This document shows positions 45,365 to 55,600 of a stretch of 64,000 bases of DNA, piece by piece. The notes under the pieces are model-generated. The model was not told the DNA's origin, made no database searches, and was given only the letters and a program-made list of their open reading frames with translations. A program made the translations under genes and the position numbers. The stretch comes from Macrostomum hystrix (Eukaryota > Platyhelminthes > Macrostomidae), in contig CATNEN010000001.1 of assembly GCA_950097015.1 (NCBI GenBank), positions 7,993,001 through 8,057,000 on the forward strand. The letters run 5' to 3'. Every line of letters begins with the position of its first letter. Within the stretch, counting starts at the first letter, position 1.

Positions 45365-45835
45365 GTCGTAATGAAGTGACTCAGATTATCTGCAGCCGTC
45401 TGATTGGTTGAAGAAGTGCCTTACATCTGCAGCCGTCTGATTGGTTGGGGAAGTGCCTTACATTATCTGCAGCCGTCTGATTGGTTAAATATGAAGTGAC
45501 TTATACTCTTGGCACCGTCGGATTGGTTGAAGAAGTGCCTCACATTATCTGCAGCCGTCTGATTGGTTAAATATGAAGTGACTTATACTCTTGGCACCGT
45601 CTGATTGGTTGAAGATGAAGTGACTTATAGTCTTGGCACCGTCCGACTGGTTGAAGATGAAGTAACTCAAATTCTCTGCTGCTTTCTGATTGGTTAAAGC
45701 CTGGATCTAAAAATATACGCTGCCATTTCCCCCGTCCATAGACCAATAATTTATCCGACAATCTGATTGGTTGCTGCTGATGTCCGTTTAATTCTCTGCT
45801 GATGTCTGATTGGTTAGTAATGAATGGAAACAAGT
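45365..45835. repeat. About 40-bp minisatellite
   Basis: About 11 degenerate copies of a unit with CTGCAGCCGTCTGATTGGTT followed by AA(G)ATGAAGTGACTTA. Every unit contains GATTGG, an inverse CCAAT-box core (ATTGG). Confidence 0.9.
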
Positions 45836-46165
45836 AATTTGTGATTCGGTGATTAAGATTCTCAGATGCAACATTTTGATTAATTTGACAAATATTTGAT
45901 CATCTAGCTTTATAAATTACATTTTATTTCATGCAAGACTGTATATTCTATCTAAAACGAGGTAGAGCTAACTACAAAGGACCAATTAAGGTGTACCACC
46001 AAACAGAGGATACAATAACAGACCTAAAAATATTTCTTTTAGTTATTTGATATGCAGAAAATGGATTTCAGCTCAACTCGTATAATTGTACTGCTCAATA
46101 AAATATTGCAACACAGATAATGTATTCGCTTCAGATATTAATCGAAGATGGTTGACAAGGAACTG
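45836..46165. other. 3' flank of GRD gene A
   Basis: AT-rich sequence between the 40-bp array and the stop codon of the minus-strand gene; presumably its 3' UTR. Confidence 0.45.
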
Positions 46166-47498
46166 TCACTGGCAGCCGTCTGCAAATGGAGCCAGCAGCT
46201 GCAGTGTCACTCGACCGTGCTCCATGTCAATGTTGCCACCAGCCAAATCGATGCAGTCGCTGCCACCGCAGAAGGAACCGCCGCCGCCTCCAGACTGAAA
46301 CCCGGAGATTCCCGACCCGCCTCCGCTGAAGCCTCCGCCGCCGCCACCTGCTCCAGATGTGGCGCCGAGTCCTCTGCCACTGCCGCCGCCGCCGCCTCCT
46401 CCGAAGCCGCCGTCGCCAGTGTTGCTGAACCCGGCGCTGCCACCGATCCAGTCGTCAGCCAGACTGCCGCCGGCATCACCGCAGTGGGCGTCTCTCCGCG
46501 GCTTGACGGCCTTGCCCAGCCAGCCGGCACCGCAGCCTCCGTGAGTGAACTCAGCCTTGGTGCTGTTCGGTTCGTTGGATCCTGGCTGTCCGTGCGAGCC
46601 GCCAAAGCCCCGATAGTCCGCCAAGCCGACGGAATCGGAGCCGTTCGTGCTCGACTGGCCGCTGGATGCTGGAAAAGTTTCTCTTCGCCTTTAATAAATT
46701 GGCATTCACTGCTACAGGCTGCACTGCTTCCACTCGACATCAACTGCTCACCATCGTAATAATGAGATGTGCCACCGCCACCGCCTGCCGCCACCAACAG
46801 AAGCCGGTCCTCGCTGCGATACACGAAGCTGCCTCCGCCACCGCCGGCTCCAGCCTTATCCAGATTTCCAGGTGACCCGGTCTGTCCCACCACAATTCTT
46901 AGCTGGGTGCCAGCCGTCAGGTTGAAGCTGCCAGCTGAGAGGGCGCCTCGGCCGCCGAGTTTCGGTGGTGAAACGATGGAGTTATTGCCTCCGCAGGCTC
47001 CGATGACCTCGATGCGGTAGCAGCCAGTCACGCTGATCACGGCGTGCTGGACGGAACCGTTTCGACCTTTGCTTGTGTCTGCAAATTGATTGGTATCGTT
47101 TAATTGTAATGTTATTCGAGTTCTTAAAAGTTCCTTCGTGAAAATGGAACATGATTATTCTTAATGCTCACTTGCAATGACATTGTTGTATCTATATTGG
47201 CTGTTCCTTAGCAGTTCTTGAAGCCCCTCAATCTTCCACACGTTTTCCAGTTTTTGGATTCCTAGGAACCTCCATACGTGGCTTTCTCGCGGACCAAGAG
47301 ACCTGGATGCGTCATTCACGACCAATAGCTGACAAAGACTACTGGATAGTCTGACAACGACGGCAGCGCAGTTTCGCTTTCGACACAGCATCAGACAGGC
47401 CGTCACGGACATTGGACCAGAAATAGCAATCAGATTGCTGCTAGTGCTTGGACTAATTACCAGCTGTCCAATGTGCGCCTCGTATTTTTTACGATTGT
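46166..47498 (-). CDS. Secreted PAN-like + ALK/LTK-type glycine-rich domain protein, gene A (first exon missing)
   Basis: Minus-strand exons 47172-47498, 46752-47078 and 46166-46668, all separated by phase-1 introns (acceptors TTGCAG, TTGCAG, TTTTCCAG). Exon 2 encodes a Cys-patterned module (ACLMLCRKRNCAAVVVRL, then CQLLVVNDASRSLG) like a PAN/apple fold. Exons 3-4 encode a glycine-rich domain of the type in the ALK/LTK ectodomain: TGCYRIEVIGACGG, GGRGALSAGSFNLTAGT, VGQTG, GGGGGSFVYR, LLLVAAGGGGG, HGGCGAGWLGKA, GGGGFSGGG, and the end ELCGR-like FADGCQ. There is no membrane helix or kinase. The signal-peptide exon should lie between 47.5 and 49 kb but was not identified. It is head-to-head with gene B. 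Confidence 0.8.
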
Positions 47499-47577
47499 CT
47501 GCAATTCATTGACAAGAAATCGTGCGCATTTCATTAGCTTTTGATTAATAATGGAATTTATTTTTGCAGGAGGGCTG

Positions 47578-47875
47578 CGGGCAACGGCACATCGTATACT
47601 GTCACTAGTTAGCTAGAAGGCAACTCTACCCATTCCGCTGACTCCTGAGCACACACTCACACAGGTGTGTATATCTGCCCTGACTTTCTCATCGTCGGGC
47701 AGTGTACACTCTCACTGTGCCTTGGAGGTTGGCCCTTAAGGGCGTAAATTGCACGACAAGCCCCCAAGCCTTCTGTCTGCGGCTATCAAATAAACGTGGC
47801 CTCGCCGCGGAATCGAGCTCAGTGACCTTGGTGCGAGAGACAAACGCGTTTGACCGCTCCGCCACCCACCCCTCT
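47578..47875 (-). mobile_element. tRNA-derived SINE, family 2
   Basis: Minus-strand copy. Its head GGTGGCGGAGCGGTCAAACG with B-box GGTCACTGAGCTCGATTCC sits at the 47875 end. The body includes GCCCTGACTTTCTCATCG and GGGCAGTGTACACTCTCA on the plus strand, and the tail ends near the gene A exon 2 acceptor. It lies in the presumed intron 1 of gene A. Confidence 0.82.
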
Positions 47876-49029
47876 GACTGAATGATGACACAGCTGTAAA
47901 AATGTTACCAGCATTTGCTGTGGTCTAAGTTTTGGTGACTGTAGTGGCCTCCCCAGTCCATGGACTGAACATCTGTACCAAACTGAGTAGCCAAACTGGG
48001 TCAGTATACTTTCTAATTAGTGAAGTGCGTTTTTCATTTTGCCACTGCCGTGCACTATCTTTTAGGCTTTGTCGCTAAAATAGATTTGTCAAGATTTGGT
48101 ACCTGCTTTAGCTGGGGAGAATAGAAGCGTTGAAGGGACGACAACACACGGAGGGTTCTTGGACGTTTTATGCATTAAGAAAATTATCTAGAAACACCGC
48201 TTACCTTGTCCCATGGTTTGATAACAGATGAGGCTTATTAAGAAAATTCTTCTGGAATAAAATGCTTTGGGCATGATTGTCTGGTCTACAAGAGTTCGGA
48301 CGAACTATTAAACTTTAAAGGGTTTGAAAATCCTGCAGTCAGACTTAAATTATTTTCATGTGACAAACTCACCAATGAAGCAATTTGTTGCAGGTAAAAT
48401 TTCAAGTGGTTTTTGAAAATTCTGTGTTAGCTTAGATTCCTCACTGTTAAAAGTGTCATTAAATCGAAGAGTAGCCAATTAGTCGATAAGTGGCGCTTAG
48501 AAAGTTGGGAAAATTCTCATATGCTTAATGCATCAATTAAAATTCTTGAAACTCGTTGCAGAAATGGAAATGGAATGGAATTCGTTGCACAGCGCTTATT
48601 AACAGACCCAGACTTAGTGGATAATTAAACTTTTTAGTAGGGCTGCGAAAAACTTCAGGTTTCGACGTCGTGAAAGTTTTGGCTTGTGAAAGAGACCCGG
48701 TACAATAAGAAACAACCGATAAAGAAGAATCGGCACTATACAGACATGAGGTCATGCGGTCACTACGAGTAATGCATTCTCGCATTTAACACAATGAAAA
48801 CTTGGAAAACTGCTCCAAATAGGGAATTTTAAGCAGAATCAACGGAAGCCATCAAGAAACCCGACCCCATCAACTTTGCCACTTTACAAAGTTGCGCATT
48901 GTGCCTCAACACCAATCTATCACGCTTGTGACCCAATTAATGCAATGCTTTTTGAATTATAAGCATGCTCCTCTAGAAAAAAATAAGAAGAAGTTTTAAC
49001 TATTTATTATCGGCGCTAGTTTTGTTAAA
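47876..49029. other. Spacer between divergent GRD genes A and B
   Basis: Should contain the first exon of gene A and the promoters of both genes. CAGTCCATGGACTGAACA at about 47957 is a fragment of SINE family 1. No exon could be assigned. Confidence 0.45.
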
Positions 49030-51561
49030 ATGCATTCCACCCTGCTAATCTTCGCCCCGATTTTAGTCTTCTCGAATGCCGGAGACGGTAAGCTACACTT
49101 GCCATGATGATAGTTTGAGCGAATCAAATAACCTTTGGTCGTTTCTCAAACGCAATTTGTAGGCATTTTTGCGTGGTTTTGAAGGCCATAAGAAAACAGT
49201 TTTTCATTCAAATAAAAGCTTAAAGCTTATCAATTTTAGAAAGCCTTTGATTTTACGGATTTATCTATTGTTATAACGAGCTCCTACTTATTTATTTCAT
49301 TAACATGTTTTACCATTAATTTGCTAATATTTGTAGGAGGGCTGTTAAGATCTAAAATATCGTTTTGCTTTGATCCACAACCAACGAGGAGGCTATGACC
49401 ATTCTCATGACTTCTGAACACACACGCACACACACACTCAGATACTGTCACACACTCACACGCTGTATGAGTTGGTCAGTGTACACTCTCACTGTGCCTT
49501 AGCGGTTGGGCCCTAATGGCGTTGATTGCACAGCAAGCCCCCCAAAGCCTTCTCTCCGCGGCTGCGCCCCAAATGAATGTTGATTCACCGTGGAATCGAG
49601 CTCAAGGACCTTCGTGTGATGGGCAAACAAGTTAACTACTGTGTCGCTCAACCTTGTCACGAGCGATAAAATGCATGTATTATCCCTAAAATGTTAGCTT
49701 CCAGATTGAAATATGTGGCCCACAATGGCATCATCGAGATCAACTCTATGACCAGCAGCGAGCTGATTAACATCACCGATGCGACATCAGAGCCTGGCTG
49801 CCTCTGGCTGTGCCGAAACAGACAATGCGCTGCGGCAGTTTTCACGAAGGCATCCGACACCTGTCAGCTTTTGATCGTTAACGATGCTTCGAAAGCCTTT
49901 GGACCGCCACGAAGTCACGTGCGCAGAGTCCTGAGTGCCAATGTGAATGCGAAAATTTGGACAATGGATGCACTGCAAGACATGCTAAGCAAGAGACAGT
50001 TCAGCTTCCAACTTCTACTGACAAGTGAGTTTTGTGGAAACATGCTGTGTTTGGTAGGACAGACACCAAGCTTTGGTAGGACAGACACCAAGCTCTGGTA
50101 GGACAGACACCAAGCTTTGGTAGGATAGACACCAAGCTCTGGTAGGACAGACACCAAGCTTTAGTAGGACAGACACCAAGCTTTGGTAGGACAGACACCA
50201 AGCTTTGGTAGGACAGACACCAAGCTTTGGTAGGACAGACACCAAGCTTTAGTAGGACAGACACCAAGCTTTGGTAGGACAGACACCAAGCTTTGGTAGG
50301 ACAGATAGCAAGATGGCATGATTAAAAACACATAAAACATTTGCAGACTCAAGCACTGGAAGGCATGGCTCTATTCAGAGCGCACTAATAAATGTAACCG
50401 GCTGCTACCAAATCAGGGCCATTGGTGCCAATGGCGGCAATGTGGTGCAGGCTCAATACGGTGGTCGCGGAGGTCTTATCGAAGGTCATTTCCCATTGAT
50501 AGCTGACAGTGTTCTTTCTGTTGTTGTTGGCCAGGCGGGTGGCTCGACAATGACCCTAGCAGCTGGCGGCGGAGGCGGCGGCGGAGGCAGTTTTGTGTAC
50601 CTGCAGGCTGAGAGAAATATTCTGTTAATTGCTGCGGGTGGCGGCGGAGGTGCTGGACCTGAAGTTCCAGGTAAGTTATACGGCCTGCATTTAGAACTGC
50701 AGGGGTCGGCAAACTCCGGCCCTCGAAGCTCCCAAATCCGGCCCGTAGCCCCATTCAACACCTACAGTATCTTGTCTCATCTTTCCCTTGTCTCATCTCT
50801 CTCTCATCTGGAGACGGAGAGTCTCATCTCTCCTCGGTATCATCTCTTCCCTGCCTTATCTCTCCTGTCTCATCTATCCTGTGCCTCATCTCTCCTTTAC
50901 AGCCAGAGGCATAGTTGCAAACCATATTGCAACTTGAGTTCAGAAGCACTAAGAAATAAAAAAAATTAATGGGACTAAATTAAAAATATCAGAAAAGGCT
51001 TTCATATAAAAAATTCATGCATAAACTGTGACAGGCAAGCCAGGTCAGGCAGGCATTAACGGTAGCAACACTGCCGATGAAACCAATAAAGTTAGCGGCT
51101 TCGGTGGCGTCAACGGTTCTTCTGGATTTCACAATCCCGACTTGATTTCGTCGAGCGACAACCGCGGCGGCTGCGGCGCCGGCTGGCTGGGCAAGGCTAG
51201 CTATTTATGGCAACTTAACAGTGCTGAAGGCGAACATGGCGGTGGCCTGCTGGACGGCTGGGTCGGCGGCCGCCCCGGAAACGGAAACACCGGCGATGGC
51301 GGCTTCGGCGGAGGCGGAGGCGGCGGTTTCGGTAGCCAAAGCAGTGGTGGAGGTTCAGGAAGTTTTAAAGGAGCTGCAGGTGGTGGCGGAGGCTACAGCG
51401 GTGGCGGAGCTTCCGTATTTGGCGGCATTGCAGGCGGCGGCGGTGGCTCGTTCTGCGGTGGCATCGGCTGCTTCGCTGTCACCGGCGGTGGCAACGAAAG
51501 CAGCAAGCATGGTCGCGTGGAGCTTCGGCTGCTCGCTCTCTTTGCGGATCGCTGCGACTGA
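49030..51561 (+). CDS. Secreted PAN-like + ALK/LTK-type glycine-rich domain protein, gene B
   Basis: Exons 49030-49087, 49698-50024, 50347-50670 and 51035-51561 give 411 aa; every intron is phase 1. Exon 1 is a signal peptide (MHSTLLIFAPILVFSNAGD). Exon 2 is the PAN/apple-like module (GCLWLCRNRQCAAAVFTK, CQLLIVNDASKAFG, SHVRRVL). Exons 3-4 form the glycine-rich domain (TGCYQIRAIGANGG, GGRGG, VVVGQAGG, GGGGSFVYLQ, LLIAAGGGGG, GGCGAGWLGKA, GGGGGGFG, GGGGSFCGGIGC), ending ALFADRCD. In ALK and LTK this domain binds the ALKAL cytokines; here it stands without TM or kinase, so a soluble binding or decoy role is possible but only inferred. A SINE lies in intron 1 and a 22-bp array in intron 2. Confidence 0.87.
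49340..49650 (-). mobile_element. tRNA-derived SINE, family 2
   Basis: In gene B intron 1. It shares GTCAGTGTACACTCTCACTG, TTGCACAGCAAGCCCCCC and the minus-strand B-box (GGTCCTTGAGCTCGATTCC) with the copy at 47578-47875. Its tRNA-like head is decayed. Confidence 0.8.
50036..50312. repeat. 22-bp minisatellite (gene B intron 2)
   Basis: About 12 copies of GGTAGGACAGACACCAAGCT plus TT, between PAN-like exon 2 and GRD exon 3. Confidence 0.95.
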
Positions 51562-51664
51562 TGGAAGGCGGATCCGGAACGTTTGTTTAAGAACTGAAGG
51601 CTACATAACCTATAAGTGATTTAAAAAATATGCAACTTAAAAAGCGCTTTAAAATTAAAAAAAT

Positions 51665-51860
51665 CTAGGGCTGATTGGCAGAGACCGAGTCAAACTCTCG
51701 CATTGAGGCCCCTGAGCTCGAATCCACGGCGAGGCCATATTTACTCAGCGAGCAGCAAATGGAGTGAAGACTTTGAAGCCTGTCGTTTAATTTACGTCTA
51801 TCAGGCACAACCCCAATTTCATGATCAGATCAGTCACTGCCTGACGATGAGAAAATCATA
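51665..51860 (+). mobile_element. tRNA-derived SINE, family 2
   Basis: The head around GGCAGAGACCGAGTCAAACT and B-box-like GGCCCCTGAGCTCGAATCC, followed by ACGGCGAGGCCAT, matches the copy at 32717-32972. A body with CACTGCCTGACGATGAGAAA is shared with the minus copies. Confidence 0.7.
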
Positions 51861-52323
51861 GAGATGTACTAACTAATTAATGGGCTTTATGTATCTATTG
51901 TGTGTGTCTGTGTGTGGTAAAATGCCCTGCTTGTTTGCTACCGGGCGAATCCCGTAAATTGATTAGCAAGGCGCTCAGAAAATATATTTATATTACGTTT
52001 CATGATAAAGCTTTAAAAAATATATTTTCTTATTCTCTTATTATCTTCTCAAACATAGCAATAACTGTTTTGTGAACCAAGCTAGTTAGAAAAATATTTT
52101 TTAAGTGCAGCTATCTTGGAGTGAACAAATTAACAATGCAACTATCATTCAATTCTTCGAAAAAGACAGAATGCTGATTCTAAAAAAATGTGCGCATTAA
52201 AAAACTATCGGTTGTGAAAGACAACTGCAAAATCGACGAAACAAGGTAAATAGATAAAAAAATAGAAAATAGATAAAATTCCAGCGTCGGTAATTCTTCA
52301 AGAAGTACGACCTAAGCTAAGTG

Positions 52324-52467
52324 TCATAAAAATTTTGACTCAACCACTTGCGGATTGTTAAACAGCTCGATGTTTTCCCATTTCGGTAGTTCATCGGATC
52401 CAAACAATGGTTTCAATTGCGCTCTTAAAGCAGGATGCTGAATGGCGAAGAAGTCAAGGAGTCGTTT
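52324..52467 (-). CDS. Possible terminal exon of an unknown minus-strand gene
   Basis: A 47-codon frame after acceptor-like TTCTGAGTAG reads KRLLDFFAIQHPALRAQLKP, then LFGSDELPKWENIELFNNPQ, then VVESKFL and TGA. Composition is that of a real protein and not repeat-derived. No upstream exon or family was recognised; it could instead be a transposon remnant. Confidence 0.25.
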   Translation of the reverse strand, partial: KRLLDFFAIQHPALRAQLKPLFGSDELPKWENIELFNNPQVVESKFL

Positions 52468-52674
52468 TCTACTCAGAACTCAGGATACTTCACGTGATGA
52501 AAAGACTGCACCTCACATGATATCGCGTAAATAGATGTGAAAAAGAAGTAAGTTGCTTCATTATCGATTAGAATTAGGCATCAGGTCTATTGCTAGAGTC
52601 GTTGAAACTAAATAAGAACCAAGAGGAAGATTCATTGTGGCGTAGCATTCGTTGTGGTGGAGCTAAAAGCAGTA

Positions 52675-55600
52675 ATGCCGGCGAAGTTGCTTTCGATTGC
52701 AGTTCTGTTCTGTGGCCTAGCTGAAGGTAATAAAATTATTCAAGTTTTATATATAGCCAACAAAAACTAACAAGCTTTTATAGAAAACAAAAACACTAGA
52801 ACAATTCGCTTACGAGTATATGCATTTCGTTCTTCACTTTTAAATGATCAGTGATCTCATGCTCTTGCCTGGACTACAAGCTGAACACAGGCTCAGTCAT
52901 GCTTTCCGCTGCCATCAGCAGCGAGTTGACCAACTTCACGAGCTCGCAGACGGAGTCGGACTGTGTGACAATGTGCCACGTGAGAAGGTGTGTCGTGGCC
53001 ATTTTCACTGCCGTTAGCCGCCTCTGCCAGCTCGTGAGCGTGAACGACGCGTCCAAGGAAATCGGACCGACTGGCACCCACGTGCGACGACTCCTGGGGT
53101 CCGAAGCCGGCCAGAGAGTGTGGACGGTGGAGGGACTCGAGGAGCTGCTGCGACTGAGGCAGTTCAACGTTTCTACAGCCATGGTTTTCGGCAGTAAGTG
53201 AAATAACATTCAGTATGCACGCCACATTGTAAAACGCTCAAGTGTGCAGATAGAGGATGTCTATGGTTCAACCTCAAAACCGACCGTCAGTGACTATATT
53301 TTAATGAACAATTAAACGGGACAACGGTATAACAAAAAACGTGCATGTGAAGGAATCGTCATTTTCGCAATAATTTCCATGTCAAATTAGACATCGAGTA
53401 CCCAGCATCAGACAACTCCTTTATGACCGTCGGGCGAACACAATGAGCCGTGTAACGCTTGCTCAAACCGGCAACCTCCGACAATTTTGTCATCATGGTT
53501 GCTATGGTATCAAAACCAGTCGCTTGTGACGCGCAATACCAACTTGAGTTCTTCCACCTGCTCGTTTTAGGTTCCAAGAGAAACAGTTCAGTACACGTTG
53601 AGATTGAGATTGAGGGCGAAGAATAACGCCGTTTGTCTAGATACATCCTGAGCGCGGCTTCGGGTCGATTTTCAGCAGTCTCGATCAGCAGCGCTTCCTT
53701 AACATCGTCACATGCGTCCCGACCGAGTGCATTGCCTACATTCTTACCTTTGAGAGCCAGCAGGCGCACTGCTTGCTTCCTGTTATGTAGTGACTTGCAG
53801 CCAGCGCGTATACGCTGAGTACACCGCGCTGGCAGCTGTCTGTTAACTGGCTGAATATCATTTCATTGTGCGGTGCAGCCATGTGCAGCCAGCGCGCGTA
53901 CGCTGAGTACACCGCGCTGGCAGCCGTCTGGTTAACTGGCTGACTTTCAAATCATTGTTCGCTCTATTTTATCACCCCCTAATCCTTACACCCAACGTGC
54001 CGTCGCATAAAATATATATCGCCGTTCTCAGGAGCGTGGAGCTCTGACTGTTACGTTTCGTTCTAAATACCACCAGTCTAGACTTATTTCACCTCCCATC
54101 CGACATTGTCTCGAAAACGAACCCGTCTTCCTTTAGATCCCTTAGCCGTTCCCGACCGCGATTCCCGAAATATTAAATCAGGTTATAAAAACCCTCGTGC
54201 CGCAAAGCCGTTGAAGCCTACCTGTCAAATTATCGCGATAATTCTTGCACGTCCTCGAGTTCAATAGGTAATGCTTCGCGCGATCACCCTCAGAAATAGC
54301 TGCACGCATGCAGATTAGCGAGACTGGCGAATAATATCCCCGTCTGTCCTACGAGCCGTGCCGAAGAACAATCGCAGCACACGCTTGAGGTCCTCCGGCT
54401 CAGCCGTCATCAAGTCAATCTTTAACGACGGGGTCGATGTCATGAAGACGTACTGACGTATTGATACTGATACGTACCTCACGGGCCATGGCTGCTACGC
54501 CAGACACTGTTTCCTCCGTGGAGACCTCCGGAGTGAGCTGTGCCCGTTCTGCAACCTTGAGAACGAGGATGCCCTGCACTTCGTCTGTCACTGCCCTTTC
54601 TTCACCAGAGAGAGGCTTAATTACCTCGGACCAAACCCATCCATGGACGACGTTTGCAGATCCGAGAACATCCCGCGGCTCGTCCGGTTCCTAAGGGCTA
54701 CCTGACGAGCCTCTTTCTTCCCCAGCGAGGAACAAGCTGCAGGAAGGACCGAACACGGACCTCCCTGACTGGCCCCGCGCCATCGGCCGACTGCGGGTCT
54801 TTCAGGGATCAGCGGAATGGGCGACTCCCGCCTCCCCGCTGTGTCCATCGGACCGCCCTGCTGATAAGTCAAGATCCGTCTGACGTTTTGTATTAACACT
54901 CGTGACACTAACCACTAGCTCGTCTATTGATCTCTCGAGGTCTTCAACGCTTTTCGAGCAGACGAACATGCCATCGAGGTCAATTTTTTCGGGCCAGCGC
55001 AAACTCGACATCTGTATTCATCGGTTGCTCGATTTGCTTTTCCACAAGGCGCTCCTCGGTTTGCAGCTGAAGGAGAACATCAATCTGTGAAGACGGCAAC
55101 CAAGATATGGCTTCTCCAGGTAGTTTCTTGTAGTAAACATAGTAAATGCGCTTAACTAGTGGCTCCATGGTATTGCTGTATATTGTGTGATTTCTCTGCT
55201 CCTCACAGAACTTCAAATCCTCTTATTGATATAGCTATATCTATGGCAGGGAAAGAGGGGCGAGGGGGGTCAGCGGCTAACGTCGCTGCCTCGCACTCCA
55301 AAGGACGCTAGTTCGATTCACCCTTCAGGTCACGATTAATTTCGGTACTTGTTGGGGGGGTTTGGACAGTAGCGACCGGCGGAGGTGCACCATATTTCGT
55401 GCAATCAAAACTTGAAAAATAGCTTCGCTCATACCTTTCTGTGTGCCTGTTCTGCGTTGTATGAGTTATGTGCGTTGGCGCTGGGGCGTTAGACCTTGCG
55501 GGGGGTGGCTGGGGGGCGGGTGTACACCGCCGCGCGCTCATCTGGATTTCCGTCAGCGCGATTGGATAAAGTGTACACTCGTCACCCGCCCCCCCTGAGG

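Noticed and set aside
48340-48440. Candidate signal-peptide exon of GRD gene A ending at a GTGAGT donor
   Set aside because: The frame from the nearest ATG hits a stop before the donor.
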